A stretch of DNA of 64,000 nucleotides from Prunus persica (Eukaryota; Streptophyta; Magnoliopsida; Rosales; Rosaceae): the NCBI RefSeq assembly GCF_000346465.2, contig NC_034009.1:29632131-29696130 (forward strand), in the 5' to 3' direction. A model generated the notes under the pieces. That model saw only the letters and a list, made by a program, of their open reading frames with translations. It was not told the origin of the DNA and did no database searches. The first letter of the stretch is position 1; every line of letters begins with the position of its first letter. The position numbers and the translations under genes are program-made. Of this stretch, positions 51,210-61,445 are shown in pieces.

Positions 51210-53921
51210 TTTTAAGAAGGTTTCGAAGAAAGTCTTAAGAAAACTAAAGTTTCAGAAAATGAAGGAAGTTGAGTTGAAACGCAGTTGCTCCAATCAAGTT
51301 TTGCAAAGGCAATATCTATAGGAGGAAATATGACTACAGTTTTCAGGATCCCAATATTATGTCAGATCCCCATATTATCTTTTTCTTTCCCAGATTCCAA
51401 AACTTCACGTGGCCTCCATTAATGTTTGTCGGCACTTTCGGCGTTTTCAAAGTATTATTTTCGTCAAAAGCTGATCTTGCTTTACGGATTTCATGGAGCT
51501 ACTTTTTCAAAAGTATCCCGAGAATCTCGCAATTTTCCTATGGTTAATTTGAAATTCACCGGTTCTACCTATTCCTCTTATTTGTGTATAAATGTGTTAA
51601 TAACGAAATTTTCTTTGCAGAAGACATCCAGTTTTCTCCATACCTAGTGATGCGATATCTACTTATTTTTCTTATCAGTGAGCACTCAATATGCCCGAGA
51701 AGCAAGACTATCTCTGATCATCCATTCAGGAAGCGAGACTATCCCTGATCACGTTTCCGCCACATCAGGGAACTGTGAAGGCGACCTTATGCTCTAATCT
51801 CCGGAAGTTCTTCTAGACTAGGAGAAATGAGAGCTGGTTGTTTGCTCCCACCAGCTTCCTTCCTTGATTGCTGAGCTTGTTGTCTGCTCCCACCAGCTTC
51901 CTTCCTTGATTGCTTACCTTCTCTTGCAATCAATATCACATTATTTTTGCATTTTTTCTCTTTTTGTAACTCTCTGAGGATTATTTGTTTTTGACAGAGA
52001 AAAGAGTTGTGATTTTGCTCTTGCAGGATGTAACTAGATCATCAAGCGCTACATTTACTGGGCCGATACAAGCTTGAATGATACTTGAGAAAAGTTTCTC
52101 CCACCTAAGGAAGTAAGCAATACTTGTGTTATTTTATGCTTATATACTTATTTGATATTTTATCCGTTCCAAAAGAATGGCTTGTATGTATCCACGAATT
52201 ATTAATGCAAATTTTACAGATTGCAAGTTGGATACATTGATAATACACTGCACAGATTAAAGTCCCATAAGAACAGAATATGAGTATAGCAGTGATCAAT
52301 ATGATGCACGCCTATTGCGTAGCAAATGATGTGGATTGAAGTCCCGAAAGGACAATCCTTTGACATGTCAATATTGATATTATGCACGCCTAATGCGTAG
52401 CAAATTATATGGGTTAAAGTCCCATAATATGGGTTAAGGTCCCAGAAATTAATTGACATGTATGTATTAATCTGTGACATGCCTTCAGCATGACAGATAT
52501 ATGGGTTCTAAATGTTCCAACTCCCTAAATGGAGATTATCCACGCCCTACTGCTAAATAACGCTCCAATGGAGGTTATAATCCACATTCTCACATAATAA
52601 AAGCCCCATGAAGTGGCTTGGGTACCCAAAGGCAAATAAATGCTTATAATTGATGCATGCGCATGCAAATGAGAATGGTGGGATCATGAATTGATGAATG
52701 ACAATTTTTGATCATGAATTGATGAATGACAATTTTTGGTTTTGGAGTAGCTACTCAAATCATCAATGGGCTGTGTTGATTGGAACCACGTTCAATTATT
52801 AAATGTCGACAATATTATTGGCCAAAATGGAATGAGGTAATTCCATTATAGATGAGAATGAACGTGAAAGGACAAACCCACAGTACGAACCCCAAAAGAT
52901 GTTAATACTGAAATTTATACTTGGGTGTTCGGAATAAAAGGGAATATACATACTTTGTATGACACACTGTTTCTGGCAGAAACAAGGAATGTTGGGTTTT
53001 CTCCATATTTACAGATTCAATTGTGCCCCCTCTTATTACACAATTACGGAGACCAACATATTATCTTTAAGGGTTATTAAATGCACGGAGCATATCGTCA
53101 GAAGCGATTTTCTAAAGATATATAAATAGCTGGGTAAAAGCTATATAATGTGTCATAAAGTTTAAACCCTTTTTAGACAAAATCCGTTGAGAGAATTGAC
53201 ATTGCATAAAGCAAGTCCCTAAAGGACATGTGCTTGAAGCACAAAATTTGTACTCAATATTAATATGCATAAATTACCTCAGTGAGTACATTGATTATAA
53301 TGTGATTGCAACACATTAAAGCTTCTGCAGAGTTCAAGAAATATTTGTCTCGACTTAAGGATCGAGCATTATGCCAACGAGATTCTTGCTTATACTAAGA
53401 AAGTATTGAAGCATTTTTATGAGGATTATCCGTTGGACACTTTAATGATTTTCCGGAAGTATATTGGACCGGACATCATATTTTCCAGAGAGGGCTCAAC
53501 TCCATCACCATCATTTTGGGATGATGTGAGGTATATTTGATGCTATCTCCGCATAACACCATGTACGGGCATATTCTTTCAAGTGAACTTACAAATAGCC
53601 TAAGTTTTGTTAGAAACGCGGACTCTGAAAATTTCTATGATTTACATAGAGATAGCTCACTGGAAATATATTTACTTACTCAACTACGAGAATTATTAAT
53701 GGCTATATCCTCCACTCACTCCGAAAGATTCTCACTCCAAAAGATAGTCATGAAGACATCAGGGGGAGATATTAATCAGGGGGAGAATCCAGAAGTATGC
53801 TATACAGATTGCTGTACTCTTTTTTTCTTCCTTCCATCAGTTTTCTACCTCACTGGGTTTTTCTCCAAGCAAGGTTTTAATGAGGCAACCAATCTAGGGA
53901 CATGTGGTCTCCAAGGGGGAG

Positions 53922-54442
53922 TGTTGTAAAGATGAATAAGTAAAGAAGAATAGGTGAAGCCCACATAGCCAACTAACACCCACCAAACCTAACCACACAC
54001 CCACCAAACCAAACCACTACCCAATTGATTGAAGAATATTAATGATGTTGTTGATTGAAGAATATTAATGATGTTGTTGATTGAAGAATATTAATGATGT
54101 TGTCTACCAATTATATTGTGAGGTGAACAACCAATGTCTTAGGCCTATAAATAGATACCTCCATCAAGAGAAGTTTACACATATAGAAGAGGAAGAGAAG
54201 GAAGAATGAGGGTGAGTGAGTTGAGAGGAAAGATAGCAAGAGAGAAATTCTCCAAGAGAGAAAATTGAGTGAGCCATACATATTGTAAACACAAAGTTGT
54301 AACCCTATTATTTTACATAGTGGAAAAGTTACTGCTGCTGCTCTCCGGGGATGTAGGCATAGCCGAACCTCGTTAAATACTGTGTCTCATCTACTTTACG
54401 TGTAGCTCAATATTCGCACATATACCAGTTCATTTTATAACA
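53922..54442 (+). repeat. EL1 3' LTR
   Basis: Matches 48470-48939 but has one additional 27-bp minisatellite unit and a 24-bp insertion (ACTGCTGCTGCTCTCCGGGG within it) before GTAGGCATAGCC. Confidence 0.9.
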
Positions 54443-54447
54443 AATCT

Positions 54448-54634
54448 TTATTTTTTATATGCTTTTTGTTTTTGTCTCTTGTACTATACGAGGTCTAGCC
54501 CAGTGGAAAATGGTCTTGACTTGCAGACCATTGGTCTCAAATTTGAACTCCCCTGACACATTGGTAGTGTGTGTGTGAGAAACCCCATTCCCCTTGTTTA
54601 GGCTATCACTTGTGTTTATAAATAAGAAAAACAG
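54448..54634 (+). mobile_element. Host segment between EL1 and EL2 with a tRNA-derived SINE
   Basis: From about 54480 there is an A box (TCTAGCCCAGTGG) and, about 45 bp on, a B box-like ATTTGAACTCC. A GTGTGTGTGAGAAACCCC body follows, then an A-rich end (AAATAAGAAAAACAG). The order and spacing match 14868-14995. It separates the two LTR elements in the old 3' flank of gene A2. Confidence 0.6.
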
Positions 54635-54639
54635 TAATC

Positions 54640-54808
54640 TGTTGTAAAAGTGGAGTCCCCAAAATGCCCCCAAAATGCCTATAAATAGGGCTTTCCCTAC
54701 TTGTAAGAATATACACAATGAGATTAAGAAAACATTCAATGAGAAATCAGATTTCTATTCCCTTCTCTCTCTCTCAATTTTCTTTCCAATTTAGATAGAT
54801 TTATAACA
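54640..54808 (+). repeat. EL2 5' LTR
   Basis: Contains a TATA box (CCTATAAATAGGG near 54678) and a CT-rich tract. It carries an 11-bp duplication (CCCCAAAATG repeated) not present in the 3' LTR. Its sequence is unlike the EL1 LTR apart from the ends and TATA box. Confidence 0.9.
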
Positions 54809-55089
54809 CGTTATCAGCACGAATTCGCTTTCAAAATACCAGCTGAATTCTCTGATTTTTTTTTCTCTCTGCTTCTGGTTTCCGAGAAATGATCTGCTAC
54901 CTCCATCCATGAAAGCAGACGGTGCGTTTGCTACTTTTGGCCATGGACTGTTTACTAGATATCAGTGAGCCAAATTCCAGATCCCGAATTGAAAAACAAA
55001 ATTTTCAACCAGAGCCAAACAAAAACGTTCAATACCCATTTCTCCCCGGCCCCTAGGCTATCATTCCCTCTCGGTTCCAAGCCCAGCAA

Positions 55090-55171
55090 CGAAGCCAGAC
55101 TGGGCATACTGGAGCTGGCCAACATGATCAGCGTCCCCATGTCCCTAAACGCCGTCGTTCGCCTCAAAGCT
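55090..55171 (+). pseudogene. O-methyltransferase-like exon fragment captured by EL2
   Basis: Reads ILELANMISVPMSLNAVVRL, which I recognise as the N-terminal dimerisation part of plant caffeate-type O-methyltransferases (nicotinate N-methyltransferase-like group). About 27 codons only; both ends break off into unrelated sequence. Confidence 0.6.
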
Positions 55172-55173
55172 CA

Positions 55174-55243
55174 CAGAGCCGGTTTTCGGACTTGTTCTTG
55201 GCGAGGAACCTGATCTCCATGGCCGCCTGCTTCTGCTTCTGAA
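55174..55243 (-). pseudogene. U-box/armadillo protein fragment captured in antisense by EL2
   Basis: On the minus strand it reads QKQAAMEIRFLAKNKSENR, matching the start of the first armadillo repeat of plant U-box ligases as I remember it. About 23 codons, opposite in orientation to the neighbouring fragments and only 2 bases from the O-methyltransferase piece. Confidence 0.6.
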
Positions 55244-55281
55244 CCTGATCTCCAACGTCGGCGGCAACGAGCTCACCAACA

Positions 55282-55590
55282 ATGGCGGCAACCACACCCT
55301 CGCCCCGTGAAGAGAACGTGTACATGGTGAAGCTCGCGGAGTAAACTGAGCGTTACGAGGAGATGATGGAGTTCGTCGAGAAAGTCTTGGCCTCCGCCGA
55401 GAAGGAGGAGCTGACCGTGGAGGAGCGCAACCTCCTTTCCGTCGCCTACAAGAACGTGATCGGCGCTCGCCGGGCCTCCTGGCGCATCATCTCCTCCATT
55501 GAGCAGAAGGAGGAGAACCGCGGCAACGACGACTACGTCGCCATGATCCGCGACTACCGATCCAAGATCGAGACCTGCGATGGCATCTCT
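55282..55590 (+). pseudogene. 14-3-3 protein N-terminal fragment captured by EL2
   Basis: An ATG-led frame of 103 codons matches the first exon of a plant 14-3-3 protein. It contains REENVYMVKLAE, then [20 protein letters not shown] and [20 protein letters not shown]. Codon 21 is a TAA stop, and a few residues normally present between KIET and CDGI are missing without loss of frame. After CDGIS the match ends. It is very GC-rich, unlike the flanking retrotransposon. A 14-3-3 phosphoserine adaptor cannot be made from this piece. Confidence 0.85.
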
Positions 55591-55700
55591 CGGTTGCCTT
55601 TATTTCTCTATGGTCCGAACTTTTGAAAACCCACTAACCCAAACGCCATGAACTTCAGCTCCATGAGCTGCCCTCTGATCTTCACCCTCAGCTTTAGTCT

Positions 55701-55730
55701 ACAATCGGCGTCGAGTTCGCCACTCGGAGC
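55701..55730 (+). pseudogene. RabA-type GTPase fragment captured by EL2
   Basis: Ten codons read TIGVEFATRS, the effector-loop sequence of plant RabA (Rab11-like) GTPases. It runs directly into kinase-derived sequence. Short, so recognition rests on this one diagnostic motif. Confidence 0.5.
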
Positions 55731-55793
55731 ACCCCAGCGTTGTTCAGATCAAAGGCCACCGATTTCGGCTTGTCCGTCTTCTACAAGCCAGGT
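55724..55793 (+). pseudogene. Calcium-dependent protein kinase fragments captured by EL2
   Basis: One frame reads SEHPSVVQIKG (kinase helix C to strand 4 region), and an overlapping frame reads KATDFGLSVFYKPG, the DFG loop typical of plant CDPKs. The two parts are far apart in an intact kinase, so an internal deletion has fused them at the shared bases AAAGG. Confidence 0.6.
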
Positions 55794-56499
55794 CTGGGTT
55801 TTTCTTATTTTTCAAAGATGTTGAGGAGGACTATGAGCTCGGCTACGCAGCAGCAGGGTCTGGAGGCTGTTTGGGGTGAACTTGGAGTGCCAGCAGCAGG
55901 CTGACCACGAGTCCCAGCCATCCATCCACACCCGATGGCTCGTCGTCTTTGCCCATGTCATCGAGCCAGGGTCCAACCCCACACCACCACTTGTACCCCC
56001 GAGCTGCTTATGACTATGCTGCAGACCAGAGGCAAAAGAAGGGTGAAGCTTGAGCCATTCTCTGCGCTTCCCAGTTACATGATGACGGCCACGACTGATA
56101 AAGAAAAGCACCCACAGCTCAACAGAGATGCCCATGGAAATGATGACTTAGGTCTAATGGCGGGCCACGCGATAAACATAAGTTGGCTGGACAGCACATG
56201 TTGTCGAGTGCACATGATTACAGCCCCACCCACATATTCTGCTGCACATGTGAAAACCCACCGAAACACTGAAAAAATAATAATAATAATAATAAAAGGG
56301 GATCACTCAGCAAGGGCATAAGCGAAAGAATAAGCGATAAGATCTCTGCTCCCTTATCTTCCCTATTATTTCCTATTATATTTATCTGCTTTTCTATTAC
56401 TAACCATTAACAAAAATGGACCCTTGGTAATACTAAACATATTATCAGTGGGAGACCATTACTAATACTAACATTTTTCTTATTTTATTCGGTGGTGGT

Positions 56500-56910
56500 T
56501 TTAACCCCACATTTATTTTATTTACTGTATAGTGTAGGTTTATTACCCATACAACCAGTATTTATTTAAAAGGGTGGTGCGGGTTTATCGTCCACGCCTT
56601 TACTTTTATTTAAATGTATAGAGCAGAATTAGTGCCCATACAAGCACAATTTACTTTACCGCACATTTAATTTTATTTAAAGTATGGTGCGGGATTAACG
56701 TCCATACAACAAGCAATTTATTTTATGCATTTAATTTACCGCACATTTACATTTATTTAAAAGGGTGGTGCGGGTTTATCGTCCACGCCTTTACTTTTAT
56801 TTAAATGTATGGAGCAGAATTAATGCCCATACAAGCACCTTAACTTTATGAATTTAATTTACCGCACATTTACATTTATTTAAAGTGTGGTGCGGGTTTA
56901 TCGTCCATAC
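56500..56910 (+). repeat. Hairpin array in EL2
   Basis: ACCGCACATTTA units at 56658, 56738 and 56861, with GGTGCGGG(T/A)TTA partners, are spaced 80 and 123 bp apart, the same spacings as the last three units of EL1. An extra degenerate unit leads the array near 56510. Confidence 0.75.
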
Positions 56911-59900
56911 CAGTAATTTATTTACCAGCAAGTTATTTTATGGATTAAATGTGCTGTATGATGAGTTTTTTTACAGTATACAGATCAGGACCAGAAGTTT
57001 CTTGATCCTCATCATACAATTACATCAGGACTTGAAGATCCTTGATGATGATGTTAATATGAGAGCTGGCAGTCTCTCCGGTACTATATTTGTAAACATG
57101 TGATCGGACTTGAGGGTCCTTGATCCCTGACATGTAAATAAGGACCTGGGGTTCCTTAATGATGTAACAGTACCGTATTGGTTCATAATGCCGTACACAT
57201 GGATGATAACTGTACTGGCAAATGTACTGTACACATGAATAGTGCCGTATACATGAATAGTGATGTATGCATAAATATTTATCATTTTGGGTAAACTATC
57301 ACCATTCAAAAAGGGAACCTGCAGTTCCTTAAACTCATAGATGAGCAATTAAATGAGATGCCAGAAGTTTCTCAAAATATGGACAATTATGTAAGGGCTT
57401 GAAGTCCAGAAATATGTACAGAAAATTGTAAAAATGTCCATACCATGAGAATATGTGATTTTGGCCCGAAGTTCAAAATCTAAGGGGATTGAATGTCCAT
57501 ACCATGAGAATATGTGATTTTGGCCAGAAGTTCAAAATCTAACAATGTTGAGAACCTGAAGTTCCAACAATTAAATGGACAACCCTTGAGGTATTATTGC
57601 AAATTGTGGTACGTCACATATCTCTTTGGCATAAGAGAATGATGAATTGAGGCTCCCCACATATTTTGTTATATCTGGGCCGGAAGCTCATGAACCCAAA
57701 TATATGAAATATTAGCGTGGCTTTTACTCAATTCATATTTCATATCCATTTTGAAAAGGGCAAATAAATTCTGAGTTTGTGTTTAGCCCAGGCCGAAAGT
57801 TCCGGGCTCCCATACGTTGAAATATGAAATTTGGGAGAGTCGATGTGGTTATTTGAACCTATAAGGCACAAGGTTCCAAACCGTCATTTTGAAAAGACGT
57901 AAAAACCACAGGTGCAAATTTTAAGAATGTGCGCAATTATTATAACAGGAAAGGAGCAAGTTGAATCGCAGTTGCTCCAATCAAGTTTTGCAAAGGCCAT
58001 ATCTATAGGAGGAAATATGGCTACAGTTTCCAGGATCCCAATATTATCTCAGATCCCCATATTATCTTTTTTCTTTCCCAGAGTCCAAAACTTCATGTGG
58101 CCTCTGACAATGCATGTCGGCACTTTCGGCGTTTTCAAAGTATTATTTTCATCAAAAGCCGATCTTGCTTTACGGATTTCACGGAGCTACTTTTTCAAAA
58201 GTACCCCGAGAATCTCGCAATTTTCCTATGGTTAATTTGAAATTCACCGGTTCTACCTATTCATTGTATTTGTGTATAAATGTGTTACTAACGAAATTTT
58301 CTTTGCAGAAGACATCCAGTTTTCTCCATACCTAGTGATGCGATATCTACTTGTTTTTCTTATCAGTGAGCACTTAATATGCCCGAGAAGCAAGACTATC
58401 TCTGATCATCCATTCAGGAAGCGAGACTATCCCTGATCACGTTTCCGCCACATCAGGGAACTGTGAAGGCAACCTTATGCTCTAATCTCCGGAAGTTCTT
58501 CTAAACTAGAAGAAATGAGAGCTTGTTGTTTGCTCCCACCAGCTTCCTTCCTTGATTGCTGAGCTTGTTGTCTGCTCCCACCAGCTTCCTTCCTTGATTG
58601 CTTACCTTCTCTTGCAATCAACATCACATTATTTTTGCATTTTTTTTTCTCTTTTTATAACTCTCTGTTCATAAGAGATTTTACTTCTTTAGAATGAACA
58701 TCTGAAGAATGAATCCATGAAGTGATCCTAACTATGAGGTTTATTTGTTTTAACAGAGGCAAAAGAGTTGTGATTTTACTCTTGCAGGATATAACTAGAT
58801 CATCAAGCGCTACATTTACTGGGCCGATACAAGCTTGAATGATAATTGAGAAAAATTTCTCCCACCTAAGGATGTAAGCAATACTTGTGTTATTTTATGC
58901 TTATATACTTATTTGATATTTTATCTTGAAAGGTAACCAAATGGGAAGATAAGTCCGTTCCAAAAGAATGGCTTGTATGTATCCATGAATTATTAATGCA
59001 AATTTTGCAGATTGCAAGTTGGATACATTGATAATACACTGCACAGATTAAAGTCCCATAAGAACAGAATATGGGTATAGCAGTGATCAATATGATGCAC
59101 GCCTGTTGCGTAGCAAATGATATGGATTGAAGTCCCGAAAGGACAATCCTTTGACATGTCAATATTGATATTATGCACGCCTAATGCGTAGCAAATTATA
59201 TGGGTTAAAGTCCCATAATATGGGTTAAAGTCCCAGAAATTAATTGACATGTATGTATTAGTCTGTGGCATGCCTGCAGCATGACAGATATATGGGTTCT
59301 AAATGTTCCAACTCTCTAAATAGAGATTATCCACGCCCTACTGTAAAATAACGCTCCATTGGAGGTTATAATCCACATTCTCACATAATAAAAGCCCCAT
59401 GAAGTGGCTTGGGTACCCAAAAGCAAAGGAATGCTTATAATTGATGCATGCGCATGCACATGAGAATTGTGAGATTATGAATTGATGAATGACAAATTTT
59501 TAGTTTTGGAGTAGCTACTCAAATCATCAATGGGCTGTGTTGATTGGAACCACGTTCAATTATTAAATGTCGACAATATCATTGGCCAAAATGGAACGAG
59601 GTAATTCCATTATAAATGAGAATGAACGTGAAAGAACAAACCCACAATACGAACCCCAAAATTTGTTAATACTGAATTTATACTTGGGTGTTCGGAATAA
59701 AAGGGAATATACCTACTTTGTGTGACACACTGTTTCTGGCAGAAACAAGGAATGTTGGGTTTTCTCCATATTTACAGATTCAATTGTGTCCCCCCTTATT
59801 ACACAATTACGGAGACCAACATATTATCTTTAAGGGTTATTAAATGCACAGAGCATATCGCCAGAAGCGATTCCCTAAAGATGTATAAATAGCTTGGTTA

Positions 59901-60224
59901 AAGCTATATAATGTGTCATAAAGTTTAATCCCTTTTAGACAAAATCCGTTGAGAGGATTGACATTGCATAAAGCAAGTCCCTAAAGGACATGTGCTTGAA
60001 GCACAAAATTTGTACTCAATATTAATATGCATAAATTACCTCAGTGAGTACATTGATTATAATGTGATTGCAACACATTAAAGCTTCTGCAGAATTCATG
60101 AAATATTTGTCTCGATCGAGCATTATACCAACGAGATTCTTGCTTATACTAAGAGAGTCTTATCCGTTGGTCCTTAAATGTTTTTCCGGAAGTGTACTAG
60201 ACCAGATAGAGCTCAGCTCCACAC

Positions 60225-60810
60225 TATACTCTTTTTCCTTCATCCAGGTTTTTATCCCATTGGGTTTTTCCTGGTAAGGTTTTAACGAGGCAGTGTCGCT
60301 CAAGGGTTTAGGGTATACTATGAAAATTTTTATGGTCGCTTACTGGACAAAAGCTAGTCCTAAATTTTTCAGGGGGAGATATTCATCAGGGGGAGCATGG
60401 TTTTGATAAAGACCTTCATACACTGTACTCTTTTTCCTTCATCCAGGTTTTTATCCCACTGGGTTTTTCCTGGTAAGGTTTTAACGAGGCAGTGTCGCTC
60501 AAGATTGACTCACAGAAGTAGTGTCAACTACGATATTCAGAAAGTTGATCAACAGTATGACTTAAAGATATTTTGCCAAGCATCAGGGGGGAGCGCGCTA
60601 TCAATAAAGATCTTCAAACACCGTACTCTTTTTCCTTCGTCCAGGTTTTTATCCCACTGGGTTTTTCCTGGCAAGGTTTTAACGAGGCAGTGTCGCACGC
60701 GCGTCAATATACACAGAATTTTATGTTACACATAATTATGAACTTTTTTTTCCCTTTGACCAGTTTTTGTCCCACTGGGTTTTTACTGGCAAGATTTTTA
60801 ACGAGACATA
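60225..60810 (+). repeat. Four-fold repeated 3' block of EL2
   Basis: Blocks starting near 60225, 60421, 60622 and 60748 each contain a TTTTTCC-rich lead, then TTATCCCACTGGGTTTTTCC (or a close variant), then AAGGTTTTAACGAGGCA. EL1 has only one, near 53815-53890. This sequence is typical of the region after pol in plant Copia elements. Confidence 0.8.
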
Positions 60811-60841
60811 TTCTGTATCATTTGTGGTCTCCAAGGGGGAG

Positions 60842-60999
60842 TGTTGTAAAAGTGGAGTCCCCAAAATGCCTATAAATAGGGCTTCCCCTACTTGTAAGAA
60901 TATACACAATGAGATTAAGAAAACATTCAATGAGAAATCAGATTTCTATTCCCTTCTCTCTCTCTCAATTTCCTCTCCAATTTAGATAGATTTATAACA
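60842..60999 (+). repeat. EL2 3' LTR
   Basis: Follows an AAGGGGGAG purine tract and matches the 5' LTR with about three substitutions. Confidence 0.9.
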
Positions 61000-61014
61000 T
61001 AATCAGAAATTTGG

Positions 61015-61445
61015 TTAGTTCTTGGCTGCCGCTTTGCCACCTAAACCCTGTACAATCATCATTGGTTTGTTAATGAAACCAAATATTTTTAATACAAACA
61101 ATAGTTAAAATTAATTTAAAGGGGATTCAAACTTGGGTGCAAATGAAGCGGGCTTATTGCCTTGGCCAACTAGCTTAACCCACATCTGCTAATGAAACCA
61201 AATTAATTAACATAAAGCATGAAGACAAACCAAATCATACATTTAACTGATAGGCCAAGAAGATGACCCGAATGTGGATATATATGTACCTTCTTCTTGG
61301 GTGCCTGAGGCTTTGGTGCAGCCTTCTTTGGGGCTGCCTTAGATGCTGGGGCTTTGGCTCCACCATCACTGACCTTGGGTTCTTTCTTGGCCTGGCCAAA
61401 CTGTTGAGTGCCAACTTGCTTTATTTCAGCCTTCATTGATGCCAT
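61015..61445 (-). CDS. Small basic Lys/Ala/Pro-rich protein, gene A2
   Basis: Two exons, 61445-61290 and 61047-61015, give 62 residues. It is nearly identical to A1, with a four-residue loss after KKEP, an inserted Ile after MASMKAE, and a Lys to Leu change in exon 2 (GLGGKAAAKN). The open frame and splice sites are intact. The intron is longer than in A1 because of a SINE insertion. Both LTR retrotransposons sit directly 3' of the stop codon; EL2 ends 16 bases away, so the 3' UTR and polyadenylation signal must differ from A1. Confidence 0.7.
61085..61189 (-). mobile_element. SINE inside the A2 intron
   Basis: On the minus strand an A box (GTTAAGCTAGTTGG) and a B box (AAGTTTGAATCCCC) are followed by an A/T-rich tail. 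A 14-bp target duplication, TAATGAAACCAAAT, flanks it at 61071-61084 and 61190-61203. The A1 intron has a single copy of that sequence and no insert. Confidence 0.78.

Larger units (their letters stand above)
48470..54442 (+). mobile_element. LTR retrotransposon EL1, Copia-like but lacking visible pol
   Basis: The 5' LTR is 48470-48939 (470 bp) and the 3' LTR 53922-54442 (521 bp). Both start TGTTGTAAAG and end TATAACA, and AATCT flanks the element at 48465-48469 and 54443-54447. After the 5' LTR comes CGTTATCAGCACGAG, a primer-site-like sequence seen in plant Copia elements; before the 3' LTR is a GGGGGAG purine tract. The LTRs differ by about six substitutions plus two insertions in the 3' LTR, so insertion is fairly recent. 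The 5 kb interior has no frame long enough for gag-pol and no reverse transcriptase or integrase motif that I could see. It holds a hairpin array, a GAAGTTCC-like motif series and an antisense frame. Confidence 0.88.
54640..60999 (+). mobile_element. Gene-capturing LTR retrotransposon EL2
   Basis: Short LTRs, 54640-54808 (169 bp) and 60842-60999 (158 bp), start TGTTGTAAAAGTGG and end TATAACA. TAATC flanks the element at 54635-54639 and 61000-61004. The LTRs differ by about three substitutions and an 11-bp duplication. The same CGTTATCAGCACGA primer-like site as in EL1 follows the 5' LTR. Then comes a GC-rich cassette of host exon pieces (about 54960-56060), the hairpin array, and an interior closely matching EL1 from about 49.2 to 53.9 kb, but without its antisense frame. 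Near the 3' end a CCACTGGGTTTTTCCTGG-type block is repeated four times. No polymerase frame is seen, so it would depend on another element's proteins. Confidence 0.88.

Noticed and set aside
53537..53929. Plus-strand 130-codon frame near the 3' end of EL1
   Set aside because: It reads into the pre-LTR block and shows no RNase H or other pol motif; it may be degenerate element sequence only.
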